Positions 50,539 through 58,878 of a stretch of DNA of 64,000 bases are shown here, one piece after another. This stretch comes from CAHJXG01 sp964235485 (GTDB lineage: Bacteria > Pseudomonadota > Alphaproteobacteria > Acetobacterales > Acetobacteraceae). A model generated the notes under the pieces. The model made no database searches. It was not told where the DNA came from and worked only from the letters and a program-made list of their open reading frames with translations. How positions within the stretch are numbered: position 1 is the stretch's first letter; the number at the start of each line of letters is the position of its first letter. The translations under genes were made by a program, and so were the position numbers. The stretch spans positions 1-64,000 of the forward strand of contig CAXSAZ010000007.1 of assembly GCA_964235485.1 (NCBI GenBank), in the 5' to 3' direction.

Positions 50539-52029
50539 TCAGCCGAAGCCGAGAAAGCCCGGGGCGTCGCGCAACGGCGCCGCGGCGGCAAGCACCGAAA
50601 TGTCGGGCACTGGCCGGGCCGTGCGGGGATCTTCGGCCAGCAGATGCTCCAGCGCCGCCGCGACCGCCAGCACCTGGGCATCGCCGCCGCGCCGGCCCAC
50701 GATCTGCAAGCCGAACGGCATGGCGTTGCGGTCCAACCCGACCGGCAGCGACACCGCGGGGTGGCCCACCATCGACACGGCGTAGGCCAGAGCCAGCCAA
50801 TGGAAATACGTGCGGGTCGGCGTGCCGTCGATGCTTGCAGGGAACAGCTCCGACCAGGGCCGCGGGCTGATGGTGACGGCGGGCGACAGGATGACGTCAA
50901 AGTCGTCGAAGAACTGGACCCAACGGCGATACAGCACCGTCTGGTGCTGCGTCGCCCGCGCCACGTCGAGCGCGCTCAGCCGAAGCCCGGCCGCGACGTC
51001 CGCGTGTACGTTGGGGCCAACCGCGTCCGGCGTGTCGCGGACCCGGTCATGGTGGCTCGCCAACGCCGCGGCGGCGCGCAACGCCTCGAACGCCTCGTTC
51101 GTGCCGGTGCAGTCGGGCGACGCCTCCTCGCAATGGGCGAAGACATGGCGGAACAGCGCGGTCTTCTCGGCGAACACCTCGGCGATGTGCCGCTCGGTCG
51201 GCGCGACGCCGAAATCAGGGGTGAGCGCCACGCGCAGGCCGGCCAGATCGACGGCGCCGGGGGTGGCATCTGCGCCGCGTCGCACCGCCTGCCCGGCGAC
51301 CGTGTAGGCCAGCGGGTCCCGCGCATCGTCGGACGCGATGCAGGACAGCAGCAGGCACAGGTCCGGCACGGTGCGCGCCATCGGCCCCAGCACGGAAAGC
51401 GGGTTCCAGCCCAACGGCCGCTTCTCGCTCGGCACCAGCCCCGGCGTGGGGCGAAACCCGACGATGCCGCAGAACGCGGCCGGGTTGCGCAGCGAGCCGC
51501 CCATGTCGGATCCGGTGGCAAGCGGCACCATCCCGGTCGCGAGCGCCGCCGCCGAGCCGCCGGACGACCCGGCCGCGGAGCGCATGGGATCGAACGGGTT
51601 GCCCGTCGCGCCATACACGGCGTTTCGCGTGTTGGCCCCGGCGCCCCATTCCGGCGTGTTGGTCTTGCCCAGCACGACCGCACCCGACCGCCGGGCGGCT
51701 TGCACGATCAACTCGTCCTGCGTGGGCACGTGGTCGCGGAACAGCGTGCTGCCGTAGGTGGTGCGCAGGCCCGCCACGTCCTCCAAATCTTTCACGCCCA
51801 AAGGCAAGCCGTGCAAAGGACCCAGCGTGTCGCCCCGCGCCGTGGCGGCGTCGCAGGCCGCGGCGGCGGCGCGGGCGCGGTCGAAATCACGGGCCACCAT
51901 GGCGTTCACCGCCGGATCGATGGCGAGGATGCGCGCAATGCAGCTTTCGGCCAGCTCGGCGGCGGACAGCCGCTTGCAGCCGATCAGCCGGCGGGCTTTC
52001 ACCGCATCGAGATCGCAAGGCTCGTTCAA
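50539..52029 (-). CDS. Amidase (amidase signature family)
   Basis: 496 residues from a TTG at 52029 (MNEPCDLDAVKARRLIGCK); a longer in-frame start at an ATG near 52125 is possible. The Ser-cisSer-Lys triad is complete: Lys80 in PLGVKDLED, Ser155 in GSSGGSAAA and Ser179 in GSDMGGSLRNPA. This family includes amidases, GatA and aryl-acyl amidases; no gatB or gatC is nearby, so a catabolic amidase is favoured, substrate unknown. It lies just upstream of the DUF35 operon on the same strand, but 222 bases separate them. Confidence 0.9.
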   Translation of the reverse strand: MNEPCDLDAVKARRLIGCKRLSAAELAESCIARILAIDPAVNAMVARDFDRARAAAAACDAATARGDTLGPLHGLPLGVKDLEDVAGLRTTYGSTLFRDHVPTQDELIVQAARRSGAVVLGKTNTPEWGAGANTRNAVYGATGNPFDPMRSAAGSSGGSAAALATGMVPLATGSDMGGSLRNPAAFCGIVGFRPTPGLVPSEKRPLGWNPLSVLGPMARTVPDLCLLLSCIASDDARDPLAYTVAGQAVRRGADATPGAVDLAGLRVALTPDFGVAPTERHIAEVFAEKTALFRHVFAHCEEASPDCTGTNEAFEALRAAAALASHHDRVRDTPDAVGPNVHADVAAGLRLSALDVARATQHQTVLYRRWVQFFDDFDVILSPAVTISPRPWSELFPASIDGTPTRTYFHWLALAYAVSMVGHPAVSLPVGLDRNAMPFGLQIVGRRGGDAQVLAVAAALEHLLAEDPRTARPVPDISVLAAAAPLRDAPGFLGFG

Positions 52030-52241
52030 GGTTCGGGTTCCACCGGGATTGCAGCCAAGGGCCTTCGCCCACAATGCGGGGAGGCTTGCATGCTGCATCA
52101 GCATCGTCCAGTGGGCGGCAGACATGGCCGCCACTGGCCGCGACCTTCTCGATGCAGCAAGGCGGTCGAGAAGCCCTCGCCGCCCTGCCAACCTTCAGAA
52201 GCCGGTTGCCGGGTTGATGCCGAACCCCGGCGACAGGCCGA

Positions 52242-53126
52242 TCAGTTCAGGCCAAACTCCTGGCGATACCGCTGGAAGCAAGCCGCGCCGCACTCCAAGC
52301 GCATCAGCGCGCCCTCCGCGATGGCCGGCGCGAGGTCGGGGTTCTCCGCGACCAGCGGATGCAGCGCCTCGGCATTCCACGCGGCCGAGTGCTTCACGTC
52401 CAGCACGGAATGCAGGTCGAAGTAGTGCCGGTCGCTTGCCGGTACGCCCAACCGCTTCAAGCCTTGCGCCACCAACGCCGCGCGGCCCGGCGCCGTCTGC
52501 TCGATGACGCCCAGCGCCCCCATGGACTGAAACGCATACCGCCTGCTGGCTGCAAGCCCCGCCATCGTGTTGGCCAGCGCCAGGCTTTCCCATACCGTCG
52601 TCTCGACCTCCGGGGTCAAGCCCAGGCGGTGCGCCAACGTGTCAAGCAGCGGGCCGTGCATGCCCTTGGGATTGCCGCGCCCCATCTCGTCCCAGTAGTT
52701 CCGGGCAATCTCCAGCTTGGGACGCTGCGGCATCCGCACCTGGGTCAGCGCCGCCAAGTCCTCAAACCCGGCCTCGCCGGCGACTTCTTGGGTCAGGAAC
52801 CAGCACATCTCCTCCCGCGTGGCGGTTTCGGCCAGCCACGGGAACAGGGAGTCGTTCTGTCCGGGCCCGCTGCGGTCCAACTCCTCAAACCACGCCACGA
52901 AGCCATCGGGGTCACGCGGCGCCTGGGCGGCCTGTTCGGCAGCCGCGGCGCGCCCCGCTTCGAGCCAAACCCCCTCCTCGACCAGCAACTTCGACTGCGC
53001 CTCGATGTCGGCTCGCCAATCCGGGCTGGGCAGCCCCGGAGCGAACCGGCGGTTGTTGAAGGCCGCCAGCCGGCGGTGCCAATGGTCGTCGGACGAAAGG
53101 GTAGGATGCAGGCTGCCGTCAGGCAT
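52242..53126 (-). CDS. Haem-oxygenase-like (iron-containing redox enzyme) family protein
   Basis: 294 residues, all-helical. Family wording includes NYWDEMGRGNPKGMHG (143-158) and a late helix with His239-x3-Asp243-x2-His246 (YFDLHSVLDVKHS), the same spacing as the H-x3-D-x2-H ligands of the chlamydial diiron protein CADD. Glu114, Glu118, Glu139 and Glu147 are candidate further ligands. This makes a non-haem diiron oxidase or oxygenase likely, with unknown substrate. It begins 6 bases after a methyltransferase gene, so the two are co-transcribed. Confidence 0.75.
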   Translation of the reverse strand: MPDGSLHPTLSSDDHWHRRLAAFNNRRFAPGLPSPDWRADIEAQSKLLVEEGVWLEAGRAAAAEQAAQAPRDPDGFVAWFEELDRSGPGQNDSLFPWLAETATREEMCWFLTQEVAGEAGFEDLAALTQVRMPQRPKLEIARNYWDEMGRGNPKGMHGPLLDTLAHRLGLTPEVETTVWESLALANTMAGLAASRRYAFQSMGALGVIEQTAPGRAALVAQGLKRLGVPASDRHYFDLHSVLDVKHSAAWNAEALHPLVAENPDLAPAIAEGALMRLECGAACFQRYRQEFGLN

Positions 53127-53132
53127 GTCGTT

Positions 53133-54077
53133 TCATTCCCATTTCTTGACTGTCAGGATCACGGCGGCAATCCGGTCAGCGGTCGCATAAGCGCCGCCGT
53201 CCAGTTCCTCGCCGAACACGTCGGGGTCGAGTTCCTCATACGTCCAACCCGCTCCGGACCCGCCTATGTGGGCAAGTGCAGCCGTCTTGAAGGGGTCGGT
53301 CCCGTTCACGATGGCGGCACCGGTGTAAAGCAGCAGCGTGCCGCCCGGCGCCAGGCGCTCCAGCGCGGCGTCCAGGATCGCAAGCGACAGCCCGGCGCCG
53401 AGCGGCCCCCCGCCATGGCGGTAAGCCCGGGCGTCGGGATCAACGAGGTAGGGCGGGTTTGAGACGATCAGGTCGAATGACCCGGGAACGGCAGACAGCA
53501 GGTTGCTCTCCACCGCCGCAACCTGCACCCCGGCCAGCGCCGCATTGACCCGGGTCATGCGCAAGGCCGAGGGATTGATGTCGATTGCCAGCACCTCGGC
53601 ATCCGGGTGCGCCCGCGCCACCAGGACGGCGCCGGGTCCGGCGCCGCAGCCGATGTCCACGGCGCGGCGCACCGGAACGCCTTTTTCGAGATGGGCCAGG
53701 ATGGCACGGGCGAACCGGTAGGTGTCGGGTCCGAGAAACACCGAGTCCGCCGCCGTGGTCGGGTAAGCGGAGTGCACGAACAGCAAGCCGTCCAGGCTGG
53801 ACAGCCGCACGGCGCTGCGAAGGCCGGCATCGCCAGGAACGAGCACGCCGGCCTCCCGCATCAGCGCCAGGATGCCAGGTGGCAGGAGGCCTTCACGGAA
53901 CGGACGGCTCCACCCGAAAACACCGGCCAAATCCCGCGCCCACGCTGAACCGGGGCGGGCGTTGACGCGGGCATGAGTGGCCGGGGTAGGAGTGGTGAAG
54001 GCGTAGCCCGTGGATTGCACAGCCCGGGCCAACTGGAGCAGCTTGGCGTCGAGGTTTTTTGGTCCAATTTCGTCCAT
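53133..54077 (-). CDS. Class I SAM-dependent methyltransferase with NPPY motif
   Basis: 314 residues from the ATG at 54077. A helical N-terminal part (1-130) is followed by a Rossmann domain with DIGCGAGPGAVLVAR (141-155), an acidic loop ending AIDIN, and FDLIVSNPPYLVD with NPPY at 207-210. NPPY is typical of N-methyltransferases acting on amide or exocyclic amino groups (HemK/PrmC, RsmC, RlmG type). Which target is unclear. It is sandwiched between marC and the oxidase-like gene, and the 6-base gap to the latter suggests a shared task. Confidence 0.85.
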   Translation of the reverse strand: MDEIGPKNLDAKLLQLARAVQSTGYAFTTPTPATHARVNARPGSAWARDLAGVFGWSRPFREGLLPPGILALMREAGVLVPGDAGLRSAVRLSSLDGLLFVHSAYPTTAADSVFLGPDTYRFARAILAHLEKGVPVRRAVDIGCGAGPGAVLVARAHPDAEVLAIDINPSALRMTRVNAALAGVQVAAVESNLLSAVPGSFDLIVSNPPYLVDPDARAYRHGGGPLGAGLSLAILDAALERLAPGGTLLLYTGAAIVNGTDPFKTAALAHIGGSGAGWTYEELDPDVFGEELDGGAYATADRIAAVILTVKKWE

Positions 54078-54115
54078 TGGCCAGGCAACGCCGCCTCCTT
54101 GCCGGAGTTGCCCGG

Positions 54116-54772
54116 CTACCTTGCGCCCAGCAGCGGCCCTAACACGTCCTCCACGCCGGTGATCAGCATCTGCACGCCGATGCAGAACAGCATGAAGGCC
54201 GAAAGCCGGGTCACGGTCTTGCTGCCGGTGCGGCCCAGCAAGTCGGACAAGCGGTCCGCGTAGGAGTAGGTCAGCCAGATCGCCCCCGCCATCGCCGCCG
54301 CAGCAAGGCCGGTCCCGGCATAGAACCCAGCCCACGCCCCGCCCATCATGGGATGCCCAGCACCCAGCGCCACGGCCACTGCAATCGTGCCCGGCCCCGT
54401 GGTGAACGGCAGCGTCAGCGGAAAGAATGCCACGTCTTCCGCCACCGCCGGGCCGGCATCGGCCGCCTGCTCCTGCTTGCGGCCCTCCCGCTTCTCGGGT
54501 GCGCCCAGCAATTCCCATGCAAACAACGCGAGCACGATGCCGCCGGCAATGCGCAGCGCGGCGATGGTGACGCCGAACAGCGCCAGCACGTAGGACCCAG
54601 CCCACAGCGCCACCAGCATCACCAGCAGCGAATACAGCCCGACCCGGCGGGCCAGCTTGACGCGCTCCTCATGGGTGCGGTCGGCGGTGGCTTCTCGGAA
54701 GATGAACGCGCCGGCGATGGGGTTGACGATGCTGAACAGCGCGGGGAAGGCCAGCAGGAGCGCCGCAAGCAT
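54116..54772 (-). CDS. MarC family integral membrane protein
   Basis: 218 residues with six hydrophobic helices and the family wording FSIVNPIAGAFIFREAT near the N-terminus and FMLFCIGVQMLITGVEDVL at the C-terminus. MarC/UPF0056 proteins are inner-membrane proteins of unknown function; the old link to multiple antibiotic resistance has not held up. It starts 4 bases after the Lrp-family gene. Confidence 0.9.
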   Translation of the reverse strand: MLAALLLAFPALFSIVNPIAGAFIFREATADRTHEERVKLARRVGLYSLLVMLVALWAGSYVLALFGVTIAALRIAGGIVLALFAWELLGAPEKREGRKQEQAADAGPAVAEDVAFFPLTLPFTTGPGTIAVAVALGAGHPMMGGAWAGFYAGTGLAAAAMAGAIWLTYSYADRLSDLLGRTGSKTVTRLSAFMLFCIGVQMLITGVEDVLGPLLGAR

Positions 54773-54776
54773 GGCG

Positions 54777-55253
54777 CTAGGCCCGCGGCTTGCGGCGGAT
54801 CGGCAGGTTGGTGCGATACACGACGCGCTTCAGCGCGAACGCGCTCTCCACGCCGCGCACGCCGGGGATGCGGGTCAACTGGGTGCGCAGGAACTCTTCG
54901 TAGGCGCCCAGGTCAGGGGCGACGACCCGCAGCAGGTAGTCGCTGGCGCCGGACATGACGTAGCACTCCATGATCTCCGGCAACCCGGCGATGGCCTTCT
55001 CGAACGCCGCCAAATGCTCGTCGGTTTGGGCGGACAGCTTGACGGATACGAAAACGTTCACCGGCAGCCCAACGCGGTCCTGGTCCAGCAACGCCACGTA
55101 GCGGCGGATGATGCCGCCCTCCTCCAGCAGCTTCTGCCGCCGGTGCGCCGGGCTTGGCGATAGCCCGGCGGCGTCGGCAACCTCATTGCTGGTCGCGCGG
55201 CCGTCCCGCTGCAGGTGGTCCAGAATGGCGAGGTCAATCCGGTCAAGGCGCAT
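54777..55253 (-). CDS. Lrp/AsnC family transcriptional regulator
   Basis: 158 residues from the ATG at 55253 (MRLDRIDLAILDHLQRDG); an upstream in-frame start would extend into the divergent promoter region. An N-terminal winged helix (TSNEVADAAGLSPSPAHRR) is followed by an Lrp-type ligand domain (PVNVFVSVKLSAQTDEHLAAF, MSGASDYLLRVVAPDL). It is divergent from the IOR gene with 162 bases between them, and two dyads lie next to its start. Likely ligand: an amino acid related to the IOR substrates (inference). Confidence 0.93.
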   Translation of the reverse strand: MRLDRIDLAILDHLQRDGRATSNEVADAAGLSPSPAHRRQKLLEEGGIIRRYVALLDQDRVGLPVNVFVSVKLSAQTDEHLAAFEKAIAGLPEIMECYVMSGASDYLLRVVAPDLGAYEEFLRTQLTRIPGVRGVESAFALKRVVYRTNLPIRRKPRA

Positions 55254-55269
55254 GATGGTGGGCAATCCT

Positions 55270-55305
55270 GCTGTATTGCAGCGCAGCATTGGCAAATCCT
55301 GCCAA
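55270..55305. promoter_or_regulatory. Two inverted repeats 21 bases apart, candidate Lrp-family sites
   Basis: Site 1: GCTG-TATTG-CAGC (55270-55282, centre 55276). Site 2: TTGGCA-AATCC-TGCCAA (55289-55305, centre 55297), with perfect six-base arms. Both have five-base spacers, and the centres are two helical turns apart, as expected for a dimer-of-dimers such as Lrp. They lie 17-52 bases upstream of the regulator's ATG and in the divergent IOR promoter region. Assignment to this regulator is inference. Confidence 0.45.
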
Positions 55306-55415
55306 CTTCAGAGGGTTGATAACGCAACTACGGCAGCACTCGCTACCCATTTTGGGCTTATGCTGCCCACTGCCGCCAGTGCTCAGGCGTATTCGGCTTT
55401 CCGGGAGGTGCCTCC

Positions 55416-58400
55416 ATGGACATCGGTTTCGCTGCCACGACGACGCTCGACAGCCGCTATGTTGATCTGGACCAGCCGACGCTGCTGACCGGCACGCAGG
55501 CGCTGGTGCGCGTGCTGCTGGAGCAGGCACGGCTGGACCGTGCGGCCGGGCTGCGGACCGGCGGCCTGGTTTCGGGCTACCGCGGGTCGCCGCTGGGCGG
55601 CCTGGACCGGGAGTTGTGGCACAAGGAGAAGCTGCTCACGGATCACGGCGTCCGGTTCCAGCCCGGCTTGAACGAGGACTTGGCGGCCACGATGCTGTGG
55701 GGCAGCCAGCAGATCGACACCTTCCCGGGCAAGCGCGTCGATGGCGTGTTCGGCATGTGGTACGGCAAAGGACCCGGCGTGGACCGCAGCGCCGACGCGC
55801 TGCGCTGCGCCAACATGATCGGCACGGCCCGGCTGGGCGGCGTGCTGGCCGTGTCGGGCGACGACCACGCGGCGCACTCCTCGGTGTTCCCGCACCAAAC
55901 CGATGGCATCTTCGAGAGCGTGCAGATCCCGGTGCTGCAGCCGGCCGATGTCGGCGAAATCCTGGAATACGGCCTCGCCGGCATCGCCATGTCGCGCTAC
56001 GCCGGGCTGTGGGTCGCGCTCAAGACGATTGCGGAAACGGCGGAGCAGTCCGCGGTCGTGACCGTCCCGAGCAGGCGGCCGTTCGTCACCCCGGACCGCC
56101 CGCTGCCGCCGCACGGCCTCAACCTCGATGCGCGACTTCCCTGGCCGGCCGAGCGCGCCGAGCTTGAGCGCCGCATGGTGGAGGAGCGGTTGCCGGCGGC
56201 GCGGGCCTGGGCGCGGGCGAACCGGCTGGATCGGCTGGTGCACGGGCAGGCCGGGGCGGCCATCGGCATCGTCACGGTTGGCAAGGCGCACCACGACGCC
56301 ATGCACGCGCTGCGCCGCTTGGGCCTCGACCGGCATCCCGACATCGCGGTTTACAAGGTGGCGCTGTCCTGGCCGCTGGAAACCGAAAGGGTGCGGGCGT
56401 TCGCCCAGGGCAAACGTGCCATCTTGGTGGTCGAGGAAAAGCGGGCGAACGTCGAAACCCAGCTTCGGTCGGCGCTGTATGATCTTGCGGAGCGGCCCAG
56501 CATCGAGGGCAAGTCCGACCGGGACGGCGCACCGCTGCTGCCGGCAACCATGGAGCTGTCGCCAGAGCTTGCGATGGCAGCCCTCCTCCGCGTGCTCCGC
56601 CGCTGCGACATGGACATCGACGGGCCGGCAGCGGTCGCGGCTCCCGTCCGGACGCCGGGCCTGCTGGCGCGCGCCCCGACGTTCTGCGCGGGTTGCCCGC
56701 ACGGCACCAGCACGCGCTTGCCGGATGGCAGCTTCGGCATGGCGGGAATCGGCTGCCACACCATGGCGCTGACCACCTCGGAGGAGACCAAAACCTTCAG
56801 CCAAATGGGCGGCGAGGGCGTGCCCTGGGTCGGCCTCGCGCCGTTCACCGCCTTGCCGCACATGTTCGCCAACATGGGGGACGGCACCTACCAGCATTCC
56901 GGCCTGCTGGCGGTCCGCCAGGCGGTCGCGGCCGGGGCGCCGATCACCTATAAGATCCTGTTCAACGACGCCGTGGCGATGACCGGCGGCCAGCCGGCGG
57001 AGGGCGGGCCGACGGTGCTCAGGATCGCCCGGCAGTTGGCGGCGGAGGGCGTAGGCCTGATCGCCGTGGTGGCCGACGACCCGGCGCGACTTCCCGCCGC
57101 GTCCGACCTGCCGCCGGGCACGCTGCGCCACGGGCGCGACGACCTCCATGCGGTGCAGCGGCGGATGCGCGACCACCCGGGCGTCAGCGCGATCATCTAC
57201 GACCAGGTTTGCGCCACCGAGAAGCGCCGCCGCCGCAAGCGCGGCAAGCTGGCCGCGGCGGATCGCGTCGTGATCAACGAACGGGTCTGCGAGAACTGCG
57301 GCGACTGCACGGCGCAGTCCCACTGCATCGCCATCGAGCCGGTCGAGACCGAACACGGCCGCAAGCGCCGCATCAGCCCGACAAGCTGCAACACCGACCT
57401 ATCCTGCCTCAAGGGGTTCTGCCCGAGCTTCGTCACCACCAAGTCCGACGCGCCGCAAGCCGCGGGCAGCGACCCGGCCGCCCTATGGGCCGCACGCGAG
57501 GCGGACCTGGCCGCGGGCCTCCCCGAGCCGGTGCTGGCGGATGCCGAAACGCCTTGGCGCGGCCTGTTCGCCGGCATCGGCGGCGGCGGGATCGTGACCT
57601 GCGGCGCCATCGTCGCCATGGCGGCGCACCTTGAGGGACGCCAGGTCAGCACGCTGGACTTCACCGGGTTGGCGCAGAAGAACGGCGCGGTGGTGGCGCA
57701 CGTGCAGATCGCCGAGGCCGGGCTGGACGTGGTGCGCATCCCGCGCGGCACGGCGGATTTGCTGCTGGCTGCGGACCTGGCGGTGAGCGCCGGGCCGGAC
57801 GTGCTGGAACGCTGCGCCAAGAATGCGGCGGTGATCGGCAACCTCGACCTGCAGGCGGGTGCGGCGTTCATGGGCGACCGCGACGTAAAGGTGGACGCGG
57901 GGCTGCACCGCCGGGTCATCGGCCGGGCCATGTCTGCCGAGCGGTCGCGCTTCCTGCGCGGCAGCGCGCTGTCGGAACGGTTGTTCGGCAACGCGCAAGC
58001 GATGAACACGCTGCTGCTGGGCATCGCGTGGCAGCAGGGATTGCTGCCGGTCGGTAGCGGCGCACTGCTGCGGGCCATGGAACTCAACGGCACCGCCGTC
58101 GCGCTGAACCACCGGGCATTCCTGTGGGGCCGCATCCTAGCGGCACAGCCGGTGCTGGCCGATGAAATCCTGGCAGGCACGGCGCCGATGCTGGACACGC
58201 TGGAAGCGTTGGTCACGCGCCGGGAGAGCGAGCTTGTGGATTACCAAGGCCCGGCCCTCGCCGCACGGTATCGCGCCCTGGTGGACGCGGTTCAGGCGCG
58301 CGAAACGGCGTTGGGCGGCAAGGATGGCGCGATGACCCGCGCCGTGGCCGAAGGGTTCTTCCGCGTCCTCGCCTACAAGGACGAGTACGAGGTGGCCCGG

Positions 58401-58835
58401 CTGCACGCCGCCGCCACGTACGGGGACGAACCGGTGTTCCACATGGCGCCGCCGCTGCTCAGCCGGCTTGACCCGGCAACCGGCCGGCGGCGCAAGGTCA
58501 AGGTCCCCGGCCGCGTCGCCCTGCCCCTGTTCCGCCTGCTGCGCCATGGCAAGGCGCTGCGCGGCAGCGTGTTCGACCCGTTCGGCTGGCAGCGCGACCG
58601 CCGTATGGAGCGTGCACTGGCCGACGAGTATGAGCGTGATGTGCGTCATATGCTCGACCGCGTGCACCCGGACACGCTGGCGGACGCCGTGTCGCTCGCG
58701 GCGCTGCCACAGGACATCCGCGGTTTCGGGCCGGTGAAGGCGGCCAGCTTGGAGGCTGCCAGACCGAAGCGGGAAGCGTTGCTGCGCCGCTTGGATGCGC
58801 CCATGTCCGTGGCGCCGGGCATCGCTGCCGAGTAG
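55416..58835 (+). CDS. Indolepyruvate ferredoxin oxidoreductase, fused alpha-beta type
   Basis: 1139 residues. Oxidatively decarboxylates aryl-pyruvates (from Phe, Tyr, Trp) to aryl-acetyl-CoA, reducing an iron-sulfur carrier. Order: pyrimidine-type ThDP domain, a central PP domain with GIGCHTMAL and FNDAVAMTGGQPAEGG, a cysteine-rich segment starting Cys625 (CENCGDCTAQSHC) and continuing SCNTDLSCLKGFCPSF, then the gamma-type domain (GIGGGGIVTCGAIVAMAAH). In archaea these parts are separate IorA and IorB; the fused form is known in proteobacteria. It heads a run with an acyl-CoA dehydrogenase 43 bases downstream. Confidence 0.93.
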   Translation: MDIGFAATTTLDSRYVDLDQPTLLTGTQALVRVLLEQARLDRAAGLRTGGLVSGYRGSPLGGLDRELWHKEKLLTDHGVRFQPGLNEDLAATMLWGSQQIDTFPGKRVDGVFGMWYGKGPGVDRSADALRCANMIGTARLGGVLAVSGDDHAAHSSVFPHQTDGIFESVQIPVLQPADVGEILEYGLAGIAMSRYAGLWVALKTIAETAEQSAVVTVPSRRPFVTPDRPLPPHGLNLDARLPWPAERAELERRMVEERLPAARAWARANRLDRLVHGQAGAAIGIVTVGKAHHDAMHALRRLGLDRHPDIAVYKVALSWPLETERVRAFAQGKRAILVVEEKRANVETQLRSALYDLAERPSIEGKSDRDGAPLLPATMELSPELAMAALLRVLRRCDMDIDGPAAVAAPVRTPGLLARAPTFCAGCPHGTSTRLPDGSFGMAGIGCHTMALTTSEETKTFSQMGGEGVPWVGLAPFTALPHMFANMGDGTYQHSGLLAVRQAVAAGAPITYKILFNDAVAMTGGQPAEGGPTVLRIARQLAAEGVGLIAVVADDPARLPAASDLPPGTLRHGRDDLHAVQRRMRDHPGVSAIIYDQVCATEKRRRRKRGKLAAADRVVINERVCENCGDCTAQSHCIAIEPVETEHGRKRRISPTSCNTDLSCLKGFCPSFVTTKSDAPQAAGSDPAALWAAREADLAAGLPEPVLADAETPWRGLFAGIGGGGIVTCGAIVAMAAHLEGRQVSTLDFTGLAQKNGAVVAHVQIAEAGLDVVRIPRGTADLLLAADLAVSAGPDVLERCAKNAAVIGNLDLQAGAAFMGDRDVKVDAGLHRRVIGRAMSAERSRFLRGSALSERLFGNAQAMNTLLLGIAWQQGLLPVGSGALLRAMELNGTAVALNHRAFLWGRILAAQPVLADEILAGTAPMLDTLEALVTRRESELVDYQGPALAARYRALVDAVQARETALGGKDGAMTRAVAEGFFRVLAYKDEYEVARLHAAATYGDEPVFHMAPPLLSRLDPATGRRRKVKVPGRVALPLFRLLRHGKALRGSVFDPFGWQRDRRMERALADEYERDVRHMLDRVHPDTLADAVSLAALPQDIRGFGPVKAASLEAARPKREALLRRLDAPMSVAPGIAAE

Positions 58836-58878
58836 CGGCTGCCCCAACTATGCGCCGAACGATGGAAGGAAGCGTCCC

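Noticed and set aside
52030..52241. tRNA or small gene in the gap before the amidase
   Set aside because: The GGTTCGGGTTCC stretch resembles a T-loop but the flanking bases do not form a T-arm or acceptor stem, and no convincing ORF with a ribosome site is present.
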